DNA from: CAVVYJ01 sp963752495
GTDB taxonomy: Bacteria; Pseudomonadota; Gammaproteobacteria; Burkholderiales; Methylophilaceae
Assembly: GCA_963752495.1 (NCBI GenBank)
Contig: CAVVYJ010000003.1
Span: 62,001 to 126,000, forward strand
Length of the DNA: 64,000 nt
Direction: 5' to 3'
This document shows positions 56,663 through 64,000 of this stretch, one piece after another (the stretch's first letter is position 1; each line of letters starts with the position of its first letter). Below the pieces are notes generated by a model, which had not been told where the DNA came from, did no database searches, and saw only the letters and a list, made by a program, of their open reading frames with translations. The translations under genes and the position numbers were made by a program.

Positions 56663-58229
56663 CTAAGCGACCACCTGCTTGTTCGGTAACCCAAAATCTT
56701 CTGGGAAATTATTTAGCGCGCTTAACACTGGATACGGCGTCATTCCACCTAGTGCACATAGCGAACCATTGAGCATAGTATCGCTTAAATCGCGCACCAG
56801 TTGTATGTTTTTCGCGTGATCTTTGTTGGCGGTAATTTTGTCGATGACCTCCACACCGCGCGTAGAGCCAATGCGGCAAGGCGTACACTTGCCACAGCTT
56901 TCAATTGCACAGAATTCGAACGCATAACGCGCCATTTTTGCCATATCCACTGTATCGTCAAAGGCCACAATTCCGCCATGCCCTAGCACCGCCCAAATCT
57001 TGGCAAATTCTTCATAGTCCAGCGGTGTATCAAACTGACTCTCTGGCAGATATGCGCCTAGCGGACCACCCACCTGCACCGCACGGATTGGGCGACCTGT
57101 GGCAGAACCGCCGCCATAATCATATAGTAGCTCACGCAGTGTGGCACCGAATGCCAGCTCCACCAGTCCGCCATGTTTAATATTGCCAGCAAGCTGAATC
57201 GGCAAAGTTCCACGTGAGCGACCCATGCCAAAATCTACATAATACTGCGCCCCTTTATCCAAAATAATCGGCACTGTTGCTAGTGATATGACATTATTTA
57301 CTACCGTTGGTTTTCCAAACAATCCTTCAATTGCTGGTAAGGGCGGTTTAAAGCGCACTAAGCCACGCTTGCCTTCCAAGCTTTCTAATAGCGAGGTTTC
57401 TTCTCCACATACATAAGCACCCGCCGCACGGCGCACTTCAAGCTTAAATGTATGGTTTGATACCGCATATTTTTTCGCCCAAATAGCCGGCAGCTTCTGC
57501 CTTGGAAATAGCTTCATTCAAAGTTTTAAGCGCATGTGGGTACTCACTACGCAAATAAATATAGCCTTGTGTCGCACCTACCGCGATGCCCGCAATCGTC
57601 ATGCCTTCAATCAGCACAAACGGGTCATCTTCCATAATCATGCGGTCAGAATAGGTGCCAGAATCACCTTCATCTGCATTACAAACAATATATTTTTGCT
57701 CGCCCTTGGCGCCTAAAACCGTGTTCCATTTAATGCCTGTAGGGAACGCAGCGCCACCGCGACCACGCAAACCAGAATCTGTTACAGCTTTCACAATGTC
57801 TGCACCTGTCATTTTCAGGGCATTTGCAAGACCTTTGTAACCGTCGTGTGCCAAATAATCATCCAATGAAACTGGGTCGGTAATACCCACGCGCGCAAAA
57901 GTCAGGCGTTGCTGTTTTTTCAACCAAACAATATCTTCAGTGAGTCCTAAATTCAGCGTATGTCCATAACCATGCAGAAAATCTGCTTCAAATAAACTAG
58001 GTACATCTTTTGGCTGGACTGGTCCATAAGCAATGCGACCTCTTGCTGTTTCAACTTCGACCATCGGTTCAAGCCAAAACATGCCACGTGAACCATTGCG
58101 AACTACTTCAATGTCAACGCCGCGCTTTGCAGCTTCTGCAACAATGGCTTTAGCCGTGCGCTCAGCTCCCATCGAAAGCGCAGAAGAATCGCGGGGGACA
58201 TATACTTTAACTGGAGGGGCTTTAGCCAT
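56663..58229 (-). pseudogene. fdsB: NAD-dependent formate dehydrogenase beta subunit with a +1 frameshift
   Basis: Subunit that holds FMN and a [4Fe-4S] cluster and reduces NAD+. The ATG at 58229 overlaps the fdsG stop as TGATG. The first part has a thioredoxin-like domain, then SGLRGRGGAAFPTGIKW and YIVCNADEGDSGTYSDRM, the NuoF-like FMN site. The frame fails near 57461: EKICGI... stops, whereas one base less gives EKICGSNHTFKLEVRRAAGAY and then CGEETSLLESLEGKRG. The second part ends with the cluster motif ESCGKCTPCRIGSTRG. Repaired length is 521 residues, typical for FdsB. Confidence 0.93.
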
Positions 58230-58723
58230 CACGCCACCTTCGCTTCGCCAATTAAATCAGCGATTTTTTGTGCATCCATACGACCATACACCTCATCATC
58301 CAGCATTACCGCTGGCGAGCAAGCACAATTACCCAAACAATACACAGGCTCTAGTGTTATCGCGCCGTCTTTGGTGGTTTGGTGGTAGTCAATGCCGAGC
58401 GCTGATTTCACTTGTGTTTCAAGCATGTCTGAACCCATGGCTTGGCAGGATTCAGCGCGACAAATTTGCAATACGTGTCGACCTGCTGGGTGACTTCGGA
58501 AGTGATGATAAAAAGTTACCACACCATGCACTTCTGCTACCGATAGCGCCAAAGCATGCGCAATAGGCGAATAAGCCGCCTCCGGAACATAACCTATATC
58601 ATCCTGAATTGCGTGCAATAAAGGTAGCAATCCGCCTGGCATACTTTTATGCGCAGCAATGTGTGCTTCAATTTTTGCTGATTCTTCTACACTTAATTTT
58701 ACGTTGATTGGTTCACTTGCCAC
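58229..58723 (-). CDS. fdsG: NAD-dependent formate dehydrogenase gamma subunit
   Basis: Electron-transfer subunit with one [2Fe-2S] cluster, NuoE-like. I prefer the GTG at 58723 (164 residues, starting MASEPINVKLS); the same frame opens at another GTG nine codons upstream (58750), which cannot be excluded. Motifs include HKSMPGGLLPLLHAIQDDIGY, the cluster cysteines CRAESCQAMG and CLGNCACSPA. It is the first gene of the operon and diverges from moaA across about 150 bases. Confidence 0.92.
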   Translation of the reverse strand: MASEPINVKLSVEESAKIEAHIAAHKSMPGGLLPLLHAIQDDIGYVPEAAYSPIAHALALSVAEVHGVVTFYHHFRSHPAGRHVLQICRAESCQAMGSDMLETQVKSALGIDYHQTTKDGAITLEPVYCLGNCACSPAVMLDDEVYGRMDAQKIADLIGEAKVA

Positions 58724-58871
58724 AAATCTCTCGCTTGTCAATTGCAACACCCAATATCATATACCTAATCAAACACTTATTAAAGCCAAAACAGGGCTTG
58801 ATATATGGCCTAGTTAAAGGTTTCGCGCCACGTTTATTGTGAATAAATAGGATACGTCTTAGAATGCATAC

Positions 58872-59881
58872 ATGCATGCAATAGACACAAACCGCTACAC
58901 TCATTGACCAGTTCGGCCGCAAGGTCGATTACATACGCCTTTCCATCACCGATCGCTGCGATTTTCGCTGCGTATACTGCATGAGCGAAGACATGCAGTT
59001 TTTGCCGCGTGACGAAGTATTAAGTTTGGAAGAATGTGCGCGACTGGTCAAAGTGTTTGTTGGCTTGGGTGTGAGCAAAGTGCGCATCACAGGTGGTGAG
59101 CCACTAGTGCGCAAAAATGCACTTTGGCTGTTTGAAGAAATTGGTCAGTTAAAAGAGTTGAAAGAGTTAGTACTCACTACCAATGGAAGCCAATTGGCAC
59201 AGCAAGCGGATTCGCTCAAAAAAGCAGGGGTTAAGCGTATTAACGTTTCGATTGATAGTCTAAAACCTGAGCGATTCAAACAAATTACACGCACTGGCGA
59301 TTTGAATAAAGTTTTAGATGGCCTGCAAGCCAGTATTGATGCGGGGTTTGAAGGCATTAAATTAAATACGGTTTTAATGCGCGGCAGCAACGATGATGAA
59401 GCAGGAGATTTGGTGCGGTTTGCCATCGACAAAAAAATTGACATTAGCTTTATCGAGGAGATGCCACTGGGAGACGTGAACCACAATCGCGAAAACACCT
59501 TTGTCAGCAATGCCGATACACTCGCACTGCTACAAAGTCAGTACTCACTCCTGCCTAGCACCCATAATTCAGGCGGTCCTGCGCGTTATTGGCAAGTAGC
59601 AGGTACGCCAACAAAAATCGGCTTTATTTCACCGCACTCACACAACTTTTGCGAGAGCTGCAACCGCGTGCGCATCACCTGTAAAGGTGAGCTGTACTTA
59701 TGTTTGGGGCAAGAGGATAAAATTGAACTGATGCCTTTATTGCGCGAAAACCCGAATGATGACGCACCTTATTATCCAAGCGATTTTAGACAGCATGCGC
59801 GTAAAACCCCAAGGCCACGACTTCGATTTGCGCCGTGCTGCGCCAGCCGTAATTAGATTCATGTCCCACACAGGCGGCTAA
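58872..59881 (+). pseudogene. moaA: GTP 3',8-cyclase MoaA with two +1 frameshifts
   Basis: Radical-SAM enzyme for the first step of molybdenum-cofactor synthesis. The main frame lacks a start: going upstream from CDFRCVYCMSE (the SAM cluster cysteines) it reads LIDQFGRKVDYIRLSITDR and meets a stop. One extra base between about 58893 and 58903 separates it from the start at ATG 58872 (MHAIDTNRY). At the other end the frame goes wrong at CC 59767-59768; one base less gives LIIQAILDSMRVKPQGHDFD and the normal MoaA ending SHTGG, stop at 59881. The second cluster motif CESCNRVRITCKGELYLCLG is intact. Repaired length is 335 residues, typical. Confidence 0.92.
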
Positions 59882-60460
59882 TTGGGAATTTCTGGAATTA
59901 TCTTGGCTGGCGGTCAGGCTACGCGTATGGGAGGTGCTGATAAAGGGCTAATTTCATTACAAAAAAAGCCGTTAATTGCACATGTTATTAGCCGTTTACA
60001 GCCGCAAGTGGATGAAATAATCATTAATGCGAATCGTGAAATTGTGGCTTATGAGACGTTTGGTTTGCTTGTGCTAAAAGATGAAAACAAGGAGTTTATT
60101 GGCCCATTGGCAGGTTTTGCATTAGGCTTAAAACACGCCAAACATGATTACGTATTAACCGTGCCGTGTGATTCACCTTTGTTGCCTTTAGATTTAGTAG
60201 AAAGACTTTACAAGGGCATGGCTGAAGCCCGCGCAGATATTGCCGTTGCAAGCAGTGATGGCGATACGCATCCCGTTTTTTGCCTGATGAAGAAAAGTGT
60301 GTTGCCCAGCCTGACGGAGTATTTAGCCAGCGGTGAACGCAAAGTAAGTGCTTGGCAGAAAAGCCAACAATACGTTGAAGTGGACTTTTCTGATTGTAGT
60401 GACGCTTTTGTAAATTTGAATACTATGGAACAGCTTCGCGAATTAGAGTTAAAGCTTTAA
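59882..60460 (+). CDS. mobA: Molybdenum cofactor guanylyltransferase
   Basis: Attaches GMP to Mo-molybdopterin to make the bis-PGD form used by formate dehydrogenase. The 192-residue protein starts with TTG directly after the moaA stop, giving GISGIILAGGQATRMGGADKGL, the nucleotide-binding loop. LTVPCDSPLLPLDL and HPVFCLMKKSVLPSL complete the family pattern. Translational coupling to moaA is likely because no space is left between them. Confidence 0.92.
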   Translation: MGISGIILAGGQATRMGGADKGLISLQKKPLIAHVISRLQPQVDEIIINANREIVAYETFGLLVLKDENKEFIGPLAGFALGLKHAKHDYVLTVPCDSPLLPLDLVERLYKGMAEARADIAVASSDGDTHPVFCLMKKSVLPSLTEYLASGERKVSAWQKSQQYVEVDFSDCSDAFVNLNTMEQLRELELKL

Positions 60461-60469
60461 AATCTAGTC

Positions 60470-61735
60470 ATGGCCAAACCCACCAGCATTTCTCAACTGA
60501 TTGCCGACCCAAGCTGCATGGATGATTACGATCCGAATGCGATGTCGGTTAATCAGGCACGCAAGTTTATTCAACAGTTTTTACAACCCATAGCAGAAAC
60601 CGAAATTTTGCCTTTGCGCGAGAGTTTGGGGCGCGTGTTGGCGGCGGATATTATTTCGCCTTCGAACGTGCCAAACCACAACAACAGCGCGATGGATGGC
60701 TATGCGTTTAAGTTCTCCGAGGGCATGAAAGTAATCAAAATCATCGGCACCGCCTTTGCCGGCAGACCATTTGCGGGAATTGTTAAGGCAGGCGAATGCG
60801 TCAAAATCATGACCGGCGCGGTGATACCTGATGGGGCAGACACGGTAGTGATGCAGGAACGCGCCGTGCAAAAAAGCGATAGCATCACGCTATTGGAAGA
60901 TGCTAAATATGGCGCGAATGTACGCATGGCAGGTGAAGATTTGCAGATTGGACAAACCGTTTTAGCAAAAGGGCACTGCCTAAAGCCCGCAGATATTGGC
61001 TTAGTCGCCTCGCTCGGAATAGCCAGAGTTAGCGTTTTTCGCAAATTAAAAGTCGCGTTTTTCAGCACGGGTGATGAATTAGTAGGGGTCGGCCAACCGT
61101 TGCAAGAAGGCCAGATTTACGACAGCAACCGCTACACGTTATACGGTATGCTAACGCGGCTTGGGGTGGAAATTTGCGATTTTGGGAATGTTCCAGATGA
61201 CCCAAAGCTACTAGAGGAAACCTTGCTAGAAGCAAGCCAAAATCATGATGTCGTCATCACCAGTGGCGGCGTCTCGGTGGGCGAAGCAGATTATATGAAA
61301 GCGCTATTGGCCAAACATGGTCAAGTCTTGTTTTGGAAAATCAACATGAAACCCGGGCGCCCGTTAGCTTATGGGAAAGTTGGTAATAGTCACTATTTCG
61401 GGCTACCTGGCAATCCTGTATCCGCAATGGTAACGTTCTACCAGTTTGTTCGCGAAGCCATGCAAATATTGATGGGCGCCGAACCAAAACCCATGCCTAT
61501 GCTCAAAGCTGAGTGTACGGAACCTATTAAAAAAGCGACTGGACGCACAGAGTTTCAGCGTGGTATTTTGTACGAAAATAACGGGGTCTGGAAAGTAAGG
61601 CCGACGGGTAACCAAGGGTCTGGTGTATTAAGTAGCATGAGCACCGCGAATTGCTTTATTGTGTTGGATGAAGCCGTGGGCAACTGTGAGGCCGGTACGA
61701 TGGTTAATATTCAAATTCTGGAAGGTATTATTTAA
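60470..61735 (+). CDS. moeA: Molybdopterin molybdenumtransferase MoeA
   Basis: Inserts molybdate into adenylated molybdopterin. The 421-residue protein has the MoeA N-terminal signature NVPNHNNSAMDGYAF and IMTGAVIPDGADTVVMQE. The MoCF-binding domain follows with VAFFSTGDELVGVG, VITSGGVSVGEADYM and GLPGNPVSAMVTF, then the C-terminal MoeA IV domain. It starts 9 bases after mobA; moaA-mobA-moeA form one operon beside the fds genes they serve. Confidence 0.95.
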   Translation: MAKPTSISQLIADPSCMDDYDPNAMSVNQARKFIQQFLQPIAETEILPLRESLGRVLAADIISPSNVPNHNNSAMDGYAFKFSEGMKVIKIIGTAFAGRPFAGIVKAGECVKIMTGAVIPDGADTVVMQERAVQKSDSITLLEDAKYGANVRMAGEDLQIGQTVLAKGHCLKPADIGLVASLGIARVSVFRKLKVAFFSTGDELVGVGQPLQEGQIYDSNRYTLYGMLTRLGVEICDFGNVPDDPKLLEETLLEASQNHDVVITSGGVSVGEADYMKALLAKHGQVLFWKINMKPGRPLAYGKVGNSHYFGLPGNPVSAMVTFYQFVREAMQILMGAEPKPMPMLKAECTEPIKKATGRTEFQRGILYENNGVWKVRPTGNQGSGVLSSMSTANCFIVLDEAVGNCEAGTMVNIQILEGII

Positions 61736-61747
61736 GAAAGTTTCCTG

Positions 61748-61776
61748 TTAGAAATTAGCACTCTCTGTAGTATAAT
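61748..61776 (+). promoter_or_regulatory. Promoter for the tonB gene
   Basis: A perfect -10 TATAAT (61771-61776) lies 17 bases after a weak -35 TTAGAA (61748-61753). Transcription would start near 61783, about 24 bases before the TTG start of tonB. Confidence 0.55.
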
Positions 61777-61806
61777 CAACAGCTTACCTTAAAAAAAACA
61801 GCAATT

Positions 61807-62535
61807 TTGGAATTGACTATCAAAAACCCTAGCATTAACGAAAGTGCCCTTATTTGGGCAATTGTCGCTTCAATCTTACTTCATGTGTTGCTGGCGGTTG
61901 TGATTCCCAATTTTAATTTCGAGCTTGTTAAAGAAATTCCCGATACTTTAAGTGTGGAACTGCAAAAACCTGAACCGCCGCCTGCACCAGTTCCAGAAAT
62001 CCCCGAGCCCGAGCCACCTAAGCCAGAGCCTCCTAAAGAAATCATAAAGCCAAAAATTATTCCTAAGCCAATCCCCATGCCAGTTGAAGCGCCCACGCCT
62101 ATCGAACAAGAAGCGCCGCCCCCACCGCCAGTGAGTAAAGTCATTGCTACCGAGCCCAAGCCAGATAACAAGCCTGCTGAGTTTATAGCGCCAGAACCCG
62201 TCGAGAAACCAATCGAGCCACCGCCAGTTAATCTAGATAATGCGCTGGGCGAATATGCAGGCACGCTAGGCCGAGCGATTGCTAAACACAAACAGTACCC
62301 AAAAATCGCGGCAATGCGTGGCTGGCAAGGAGAAGTGATTCTTGACCTTAAGATTGATGGCAGTGGAAATGTGCTATCTGCCAAAGTGCGCGAGAGTAGC
62401 GGCCATGATGCGCTGGATAATCAGGCACTAGAAATGGTGCGCAAAGCTTCACCCTTCCCTGCACCGCCAGAGGCGCTGCGAAGCCGTACATTCAATATCA
62501 CTGTGCCGGTTTCATTTAAGCTAGAGTCGCCTTAG
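61807..62535 (+). CDS. tonB: TonB-family energy transducer
   Basis: Inner-membrane protein that passes proton-motive energy to outer-membrane receptors. The 242-residue protein starts with TTG at 61807; no ATG or GTG lies before the membrane helix. It has one helix (about residues 17-36, with SILLHVLLAVV), a long proline/glutamate/lysine-rich spacer (about 50-140), and the C-terminal TonB domain with YPKIAAMRGWQGEVILDLKI. exbB and exbD are not in the window. No strong Shine-Dalgarno is seen. Confidence 0.88.
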   Translation: MELTIKNPSINESALIWAIVASILLHVLLAVVIPNFNFELVKEIPDTLSVELQKPEPPPAPVPEIPEPEPPKPEPPKEIIKPKIIPKPIPMPVEAPTPIEQEAPPPPPVSKVIATEPKPDNKPAEFIAPEPVEKPIEPPPVNLDNALGEYAGTLGRAIAKHKQYPKIAAMRGWQGEVILDLKIDGSGNVLSAKVRESSGHDALDNQALEMVRKASPFPAPPEALRSRTFNITVPVSFKLESP

Positions 62536-62657
62536 CCCAAACTGAAGTTACCTAAGCGTTAAACCTAAATTGTTTTGTGATGTCCGATTATGGCAAAACA
62601 TTTTTTAATAATTCAGCTTGCTTTAATTTCAGTTTTTAACAACAATGACATATCAGA

Positions 62658-63125
62658 ATGAATAGACCTATGCTTAATCAAACAGTCACAGATTTTGAAC
62701 TTCCCGCAACTAGCGGTACCACATTCAAGCTTTCAAATTATCGCGGCAAGACTCTTGTCATCTACTTTTATCCAAAGGACTCAACTCCAGGCTGCACCAC
62801 ACAGGGCTTGCAGTTTAGAGATCATTACACAGAGTTTCAAAAAGCGAATACCGAGATTTTTGGCGTGTCGCGCGATAGCCTAAAGTCGCATGAGAATTTT
62901 AAAGCCAAGTTTAGTTTTCCTTTTGAGTTATTAGCAGACACTGAAGAACTTGCCTGCGGCATTTTTAACGTCATAAAAATGAAAAATATGTATGGTAAAC
63001 AGGTACGGGGCATTGAACGTAGCACTTTTATTATCGACAAAAATGGAACACTCGTACACGAATGGCGTGGCGTAAAGGTGGATGGGCATGTGCCTGAAGT
63101 GCTTGATTTTATTAAAAAACTATAA
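62658..63125 (+). CDS. bcp: Peroxiredoxin, Bcp/PrxQ family
   Basis: Thiol peroxidase that removes peroxides using thioredoxin. The 155-residue protein has the active site KDSTPGCTTQGLQFRD with peroxidatic Cys46. The resolving cysteine found five residues later in E. coli Bcp is absent (Leu51 there); Cys100 in ELACGIF is the only other candidate. A second ATG four codons in (62670) is an alternative start. It stands alone between tonB and the PhoH-family gene. Confidence 0.93.
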   Translation: MNRPMLNQTVTDFELPATSGTTFKLSNYRGKTLVIYFYPKDSTPGCTTQGLQFRDHYTEFQKANTEIFGVSRDSLKSHENFKAKFSFPFELLADTEELACGIFNVIKMKNMYGKQVRGIERSTFIIDKNGTLVHEWRGVKVDGHVPEVLDFIKKL

Positions 63126-63137
63126 ACCTAACTATTC

Positions 63138-64000
63138 ATGACAAAAAAACAATCTGTAGCGACTAAACTATTCGTACTTGATACCAACGTTTTAATGCAC
63201 GACCCTTCTAGCCTCTTCCGCTTTGAAGAGCACGACATTTACTTGCCGATGGTGACGTTAGAAGAGCTAGATAACAATAAAAAAGGACTAACCGAAGTTG
63301 CACGCAACGCACGACAGGCGAGCCGCTATTTGGAAGAAATCGTCGGCACAGACCTCACCAATTTAGAGCTCGGCAGCCCGCTCGCGATTCAAGGGAATAA
63401 GCACCTCACAGGTCGCTTATTCATGCAAACCAATCATATCAATATTGAGCTGCCCGGCTTAGCTGGCAGTAAGGCAGATAATCAAATTATCAGCGTGGTA
63501 TTGGATTTGCAAAAACGCAATCCAAAACGCCAAGTCATTCTGGTTAGTAAAGATATCAACATTCGCATCAAGGCACGCGCCATGGGAGTGCCTGCAGAAG
63601 ATTACTTTAACGATAAGGTTCTGGAAGACAGTGATTTACTCTATAACGGTATCGTTGAATTGCCACAGGATTTTTGGGAAAAACATAGTAAAGATATGGC
63701 TTCTTGGCAAGAAGGCGGGCGTATGTTCTACCGAATTGCAGGGCCGCTTGTTAAAACATTCTTAATTAATGAGTTTGTCTATTATGAGTTTGAAAAGCCA
63801 TTTCATGCCATTGTACGCAGCATCGAAAACAATACCGCGGTGCTTGAAGTCGTGCAAGACCATTCCAACCCCAAACACAATGTGTGGGGCATTATGGCGC
63901 GTAATCGTGAGCAAAACTTCGCACTTAATTTGCTGATGGACCCCGAAATCGATTTTGTGACTTTGCTTGGCCAAGCGGGCACTGGCAAAACCTTGCTCAC
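63138..64000 (+). CDS. PIN-domain/PhoH-family ATPase, C-terminus beyond window edge
   Basis: The frame runs from ATG 63138 to the window end (287 residues seen). The N-terminal PIN nuclease domain shows LFVLDTNVLMHDPSS, YLPMVTLEELDNNKKG and VILVSKDINIRIKA, with the acidic residues in place. After a linker the PhoH ATPase begins with NREQNFALNLLMD and the Walker A loop TLLGQAGTGKTLL at the edge. This YlaK/PhoH2-like layout is known for RNA nuclease/helicase activity. It starts 12 bases after bcp. Confidence 0.92.
   Translation, partial: MTKKQSVATKLFVLDTNVLMHDPSSLFRFEEHDIYLPMVTLEELDNNKKGLTEVARNARQASRYLEEIVGTDLTNLELGSPLAIQGNKHLTGRLFMQTNHINIELPGLAGSKADNQIISVVLDLQKRNPKRQVILVSKDINIRIKARAMGVPAEDYFNDKVLEDSDLLYNGIVELPQDFWEKHSKDMASWQEGGRMFYRIAGPLVKTFLINEFVYYEFEKPFHAIVRSIENNTAVLEVVQDHSNPKHNVWGIMARNREQNFALNLLMDPEIDFVTLLGQAGTGKTLL

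Noticed and set aside
58033..58566. 177-codon plus-strand ORF opposite fdsB and fdsG
   Set aside because: Antisense shadow of conserved genes; composition follows the codon bias of the real frame. The same applies to 1686-2186, 51069-51593 and 55635-56105.
58861..58882. ATGCATACATGCATGC repeat before moaA as a regulatory repeat
   Set aside because: A short low-complexity palindrome overlapping the moaA start codon; too little to call a site.
58713..58922. 69-codon minus-strand ORF upstream of fdsG
   Set aside because: It overlaps the fdsG start in another frame and the start of moaA on the other strand; no family resemblance or good ribosome site.
5079..59881. A single programmed +1 frameshift signal shared by all broken genes
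   Set aside because: Codon contexts at the ten sites differ (for example GAG ACT GGT, GAG CTT GTA, TGC GGT ATC, GCA CCT TAT); no shared slip codon, stop or downstream motif was found.

Overview
The window looks like a core-chromosome segment of a betaproteobacterium. Gene content and order (a complete mraZ-to-lpxC division/wall cluster, tgt-yajC-secDF, rnpB between the division cluster and rsmI-yraN, an NAD-dependent FdsGBA-type formate dehydrogenase beside molybdenum-cofactor genes, moderate AT bias) suggest a methylotroph of the Methylophilaceae such as Methylotenera. That placement rests on gene content and protein style, not on a search. I see no prophage, insertion sequence, CRISPR array or tRNA.

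Layout. 1-4.1 kb (minus): a DUF2235 hydrolase cut by the window edge, an HAD phosphatase, an EamA exporter and leuA. leuA is preceded by a promoter, a 32-codon leucine-rich ORF and alternative hairpins that resemble a transcription attenuator. 4.1-17.1 kb: pssA, a GGDEF cyclase, tgt-yajC-secD-secF, a CorC-type protein, clpS-clpA, a glutathione transferase and pyrD. 17.2-22.4 kb (minus): a membrane/zinc-ribbon protein of unknown role, cca, an NDUFA9-like reductase, the soluble lytic transglycosylase gene slt and a small membrane protein. 22.4-40.9 kb (minus): lpxC, ftsZ, ftsA, ftsQ, ddlB, murB, murC, murG, ftsW, murD, mraY, murF, murE, ftsI, ftsL, rsmH, mraZ (listed by coordinate, so transcribed in the reverse order). 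Most junctions overlap by a few bases, and three TGGGN boxes for MraZ autoregulation lie upstream. 41-46.4 kb: rnpB, a gene-poor stretch with a possible sugar-synthase remnant, an EF-hand+BON protein, pyrC, rsmI, yraN, a BON lipoprotein, a DUF3579 gene and a TlpA-like oxidoreductase. 46.5-51.9 kb (plus): a PilZ-like protein, trxA, rho, rpmE and a GT-C glycosyltransferase. 51.9-58.7 kb (minus): a TauE exporter, then fdsD, fdhD, fdsA, fdsB, fdsG. 58.9-64 kb (plus): moaA, mobA, moeA, tonB, bcp and a PhoH-family gene cut by the edge. The formate dehydrogenase genes and the cofactor genes diverge from one intergenic region and form a functional unit: MoaA, MobA and MoeA make the Mo-bis-PGD cofactor, FdhD matures the enzyme, and FdsGBA oxidises formate to CO2 with NAD+.

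The most striking property of the window is that seven genes (dgc, tgt, the GST, ftsI, fdsA, fdsB, moaA) are broken by ten frameshifts, every one equivalent to a single extra base. In addition ftsZ carries an in-frame amber codon in place of an expected leucine. Removing one base per site restores full-length, family-typical proteins. Because ftsZ and ftsI are essential and the shift sites share no motif, insertion-type sequence error is the simplest explanation, but the consistent polarity deserves checking against reads.
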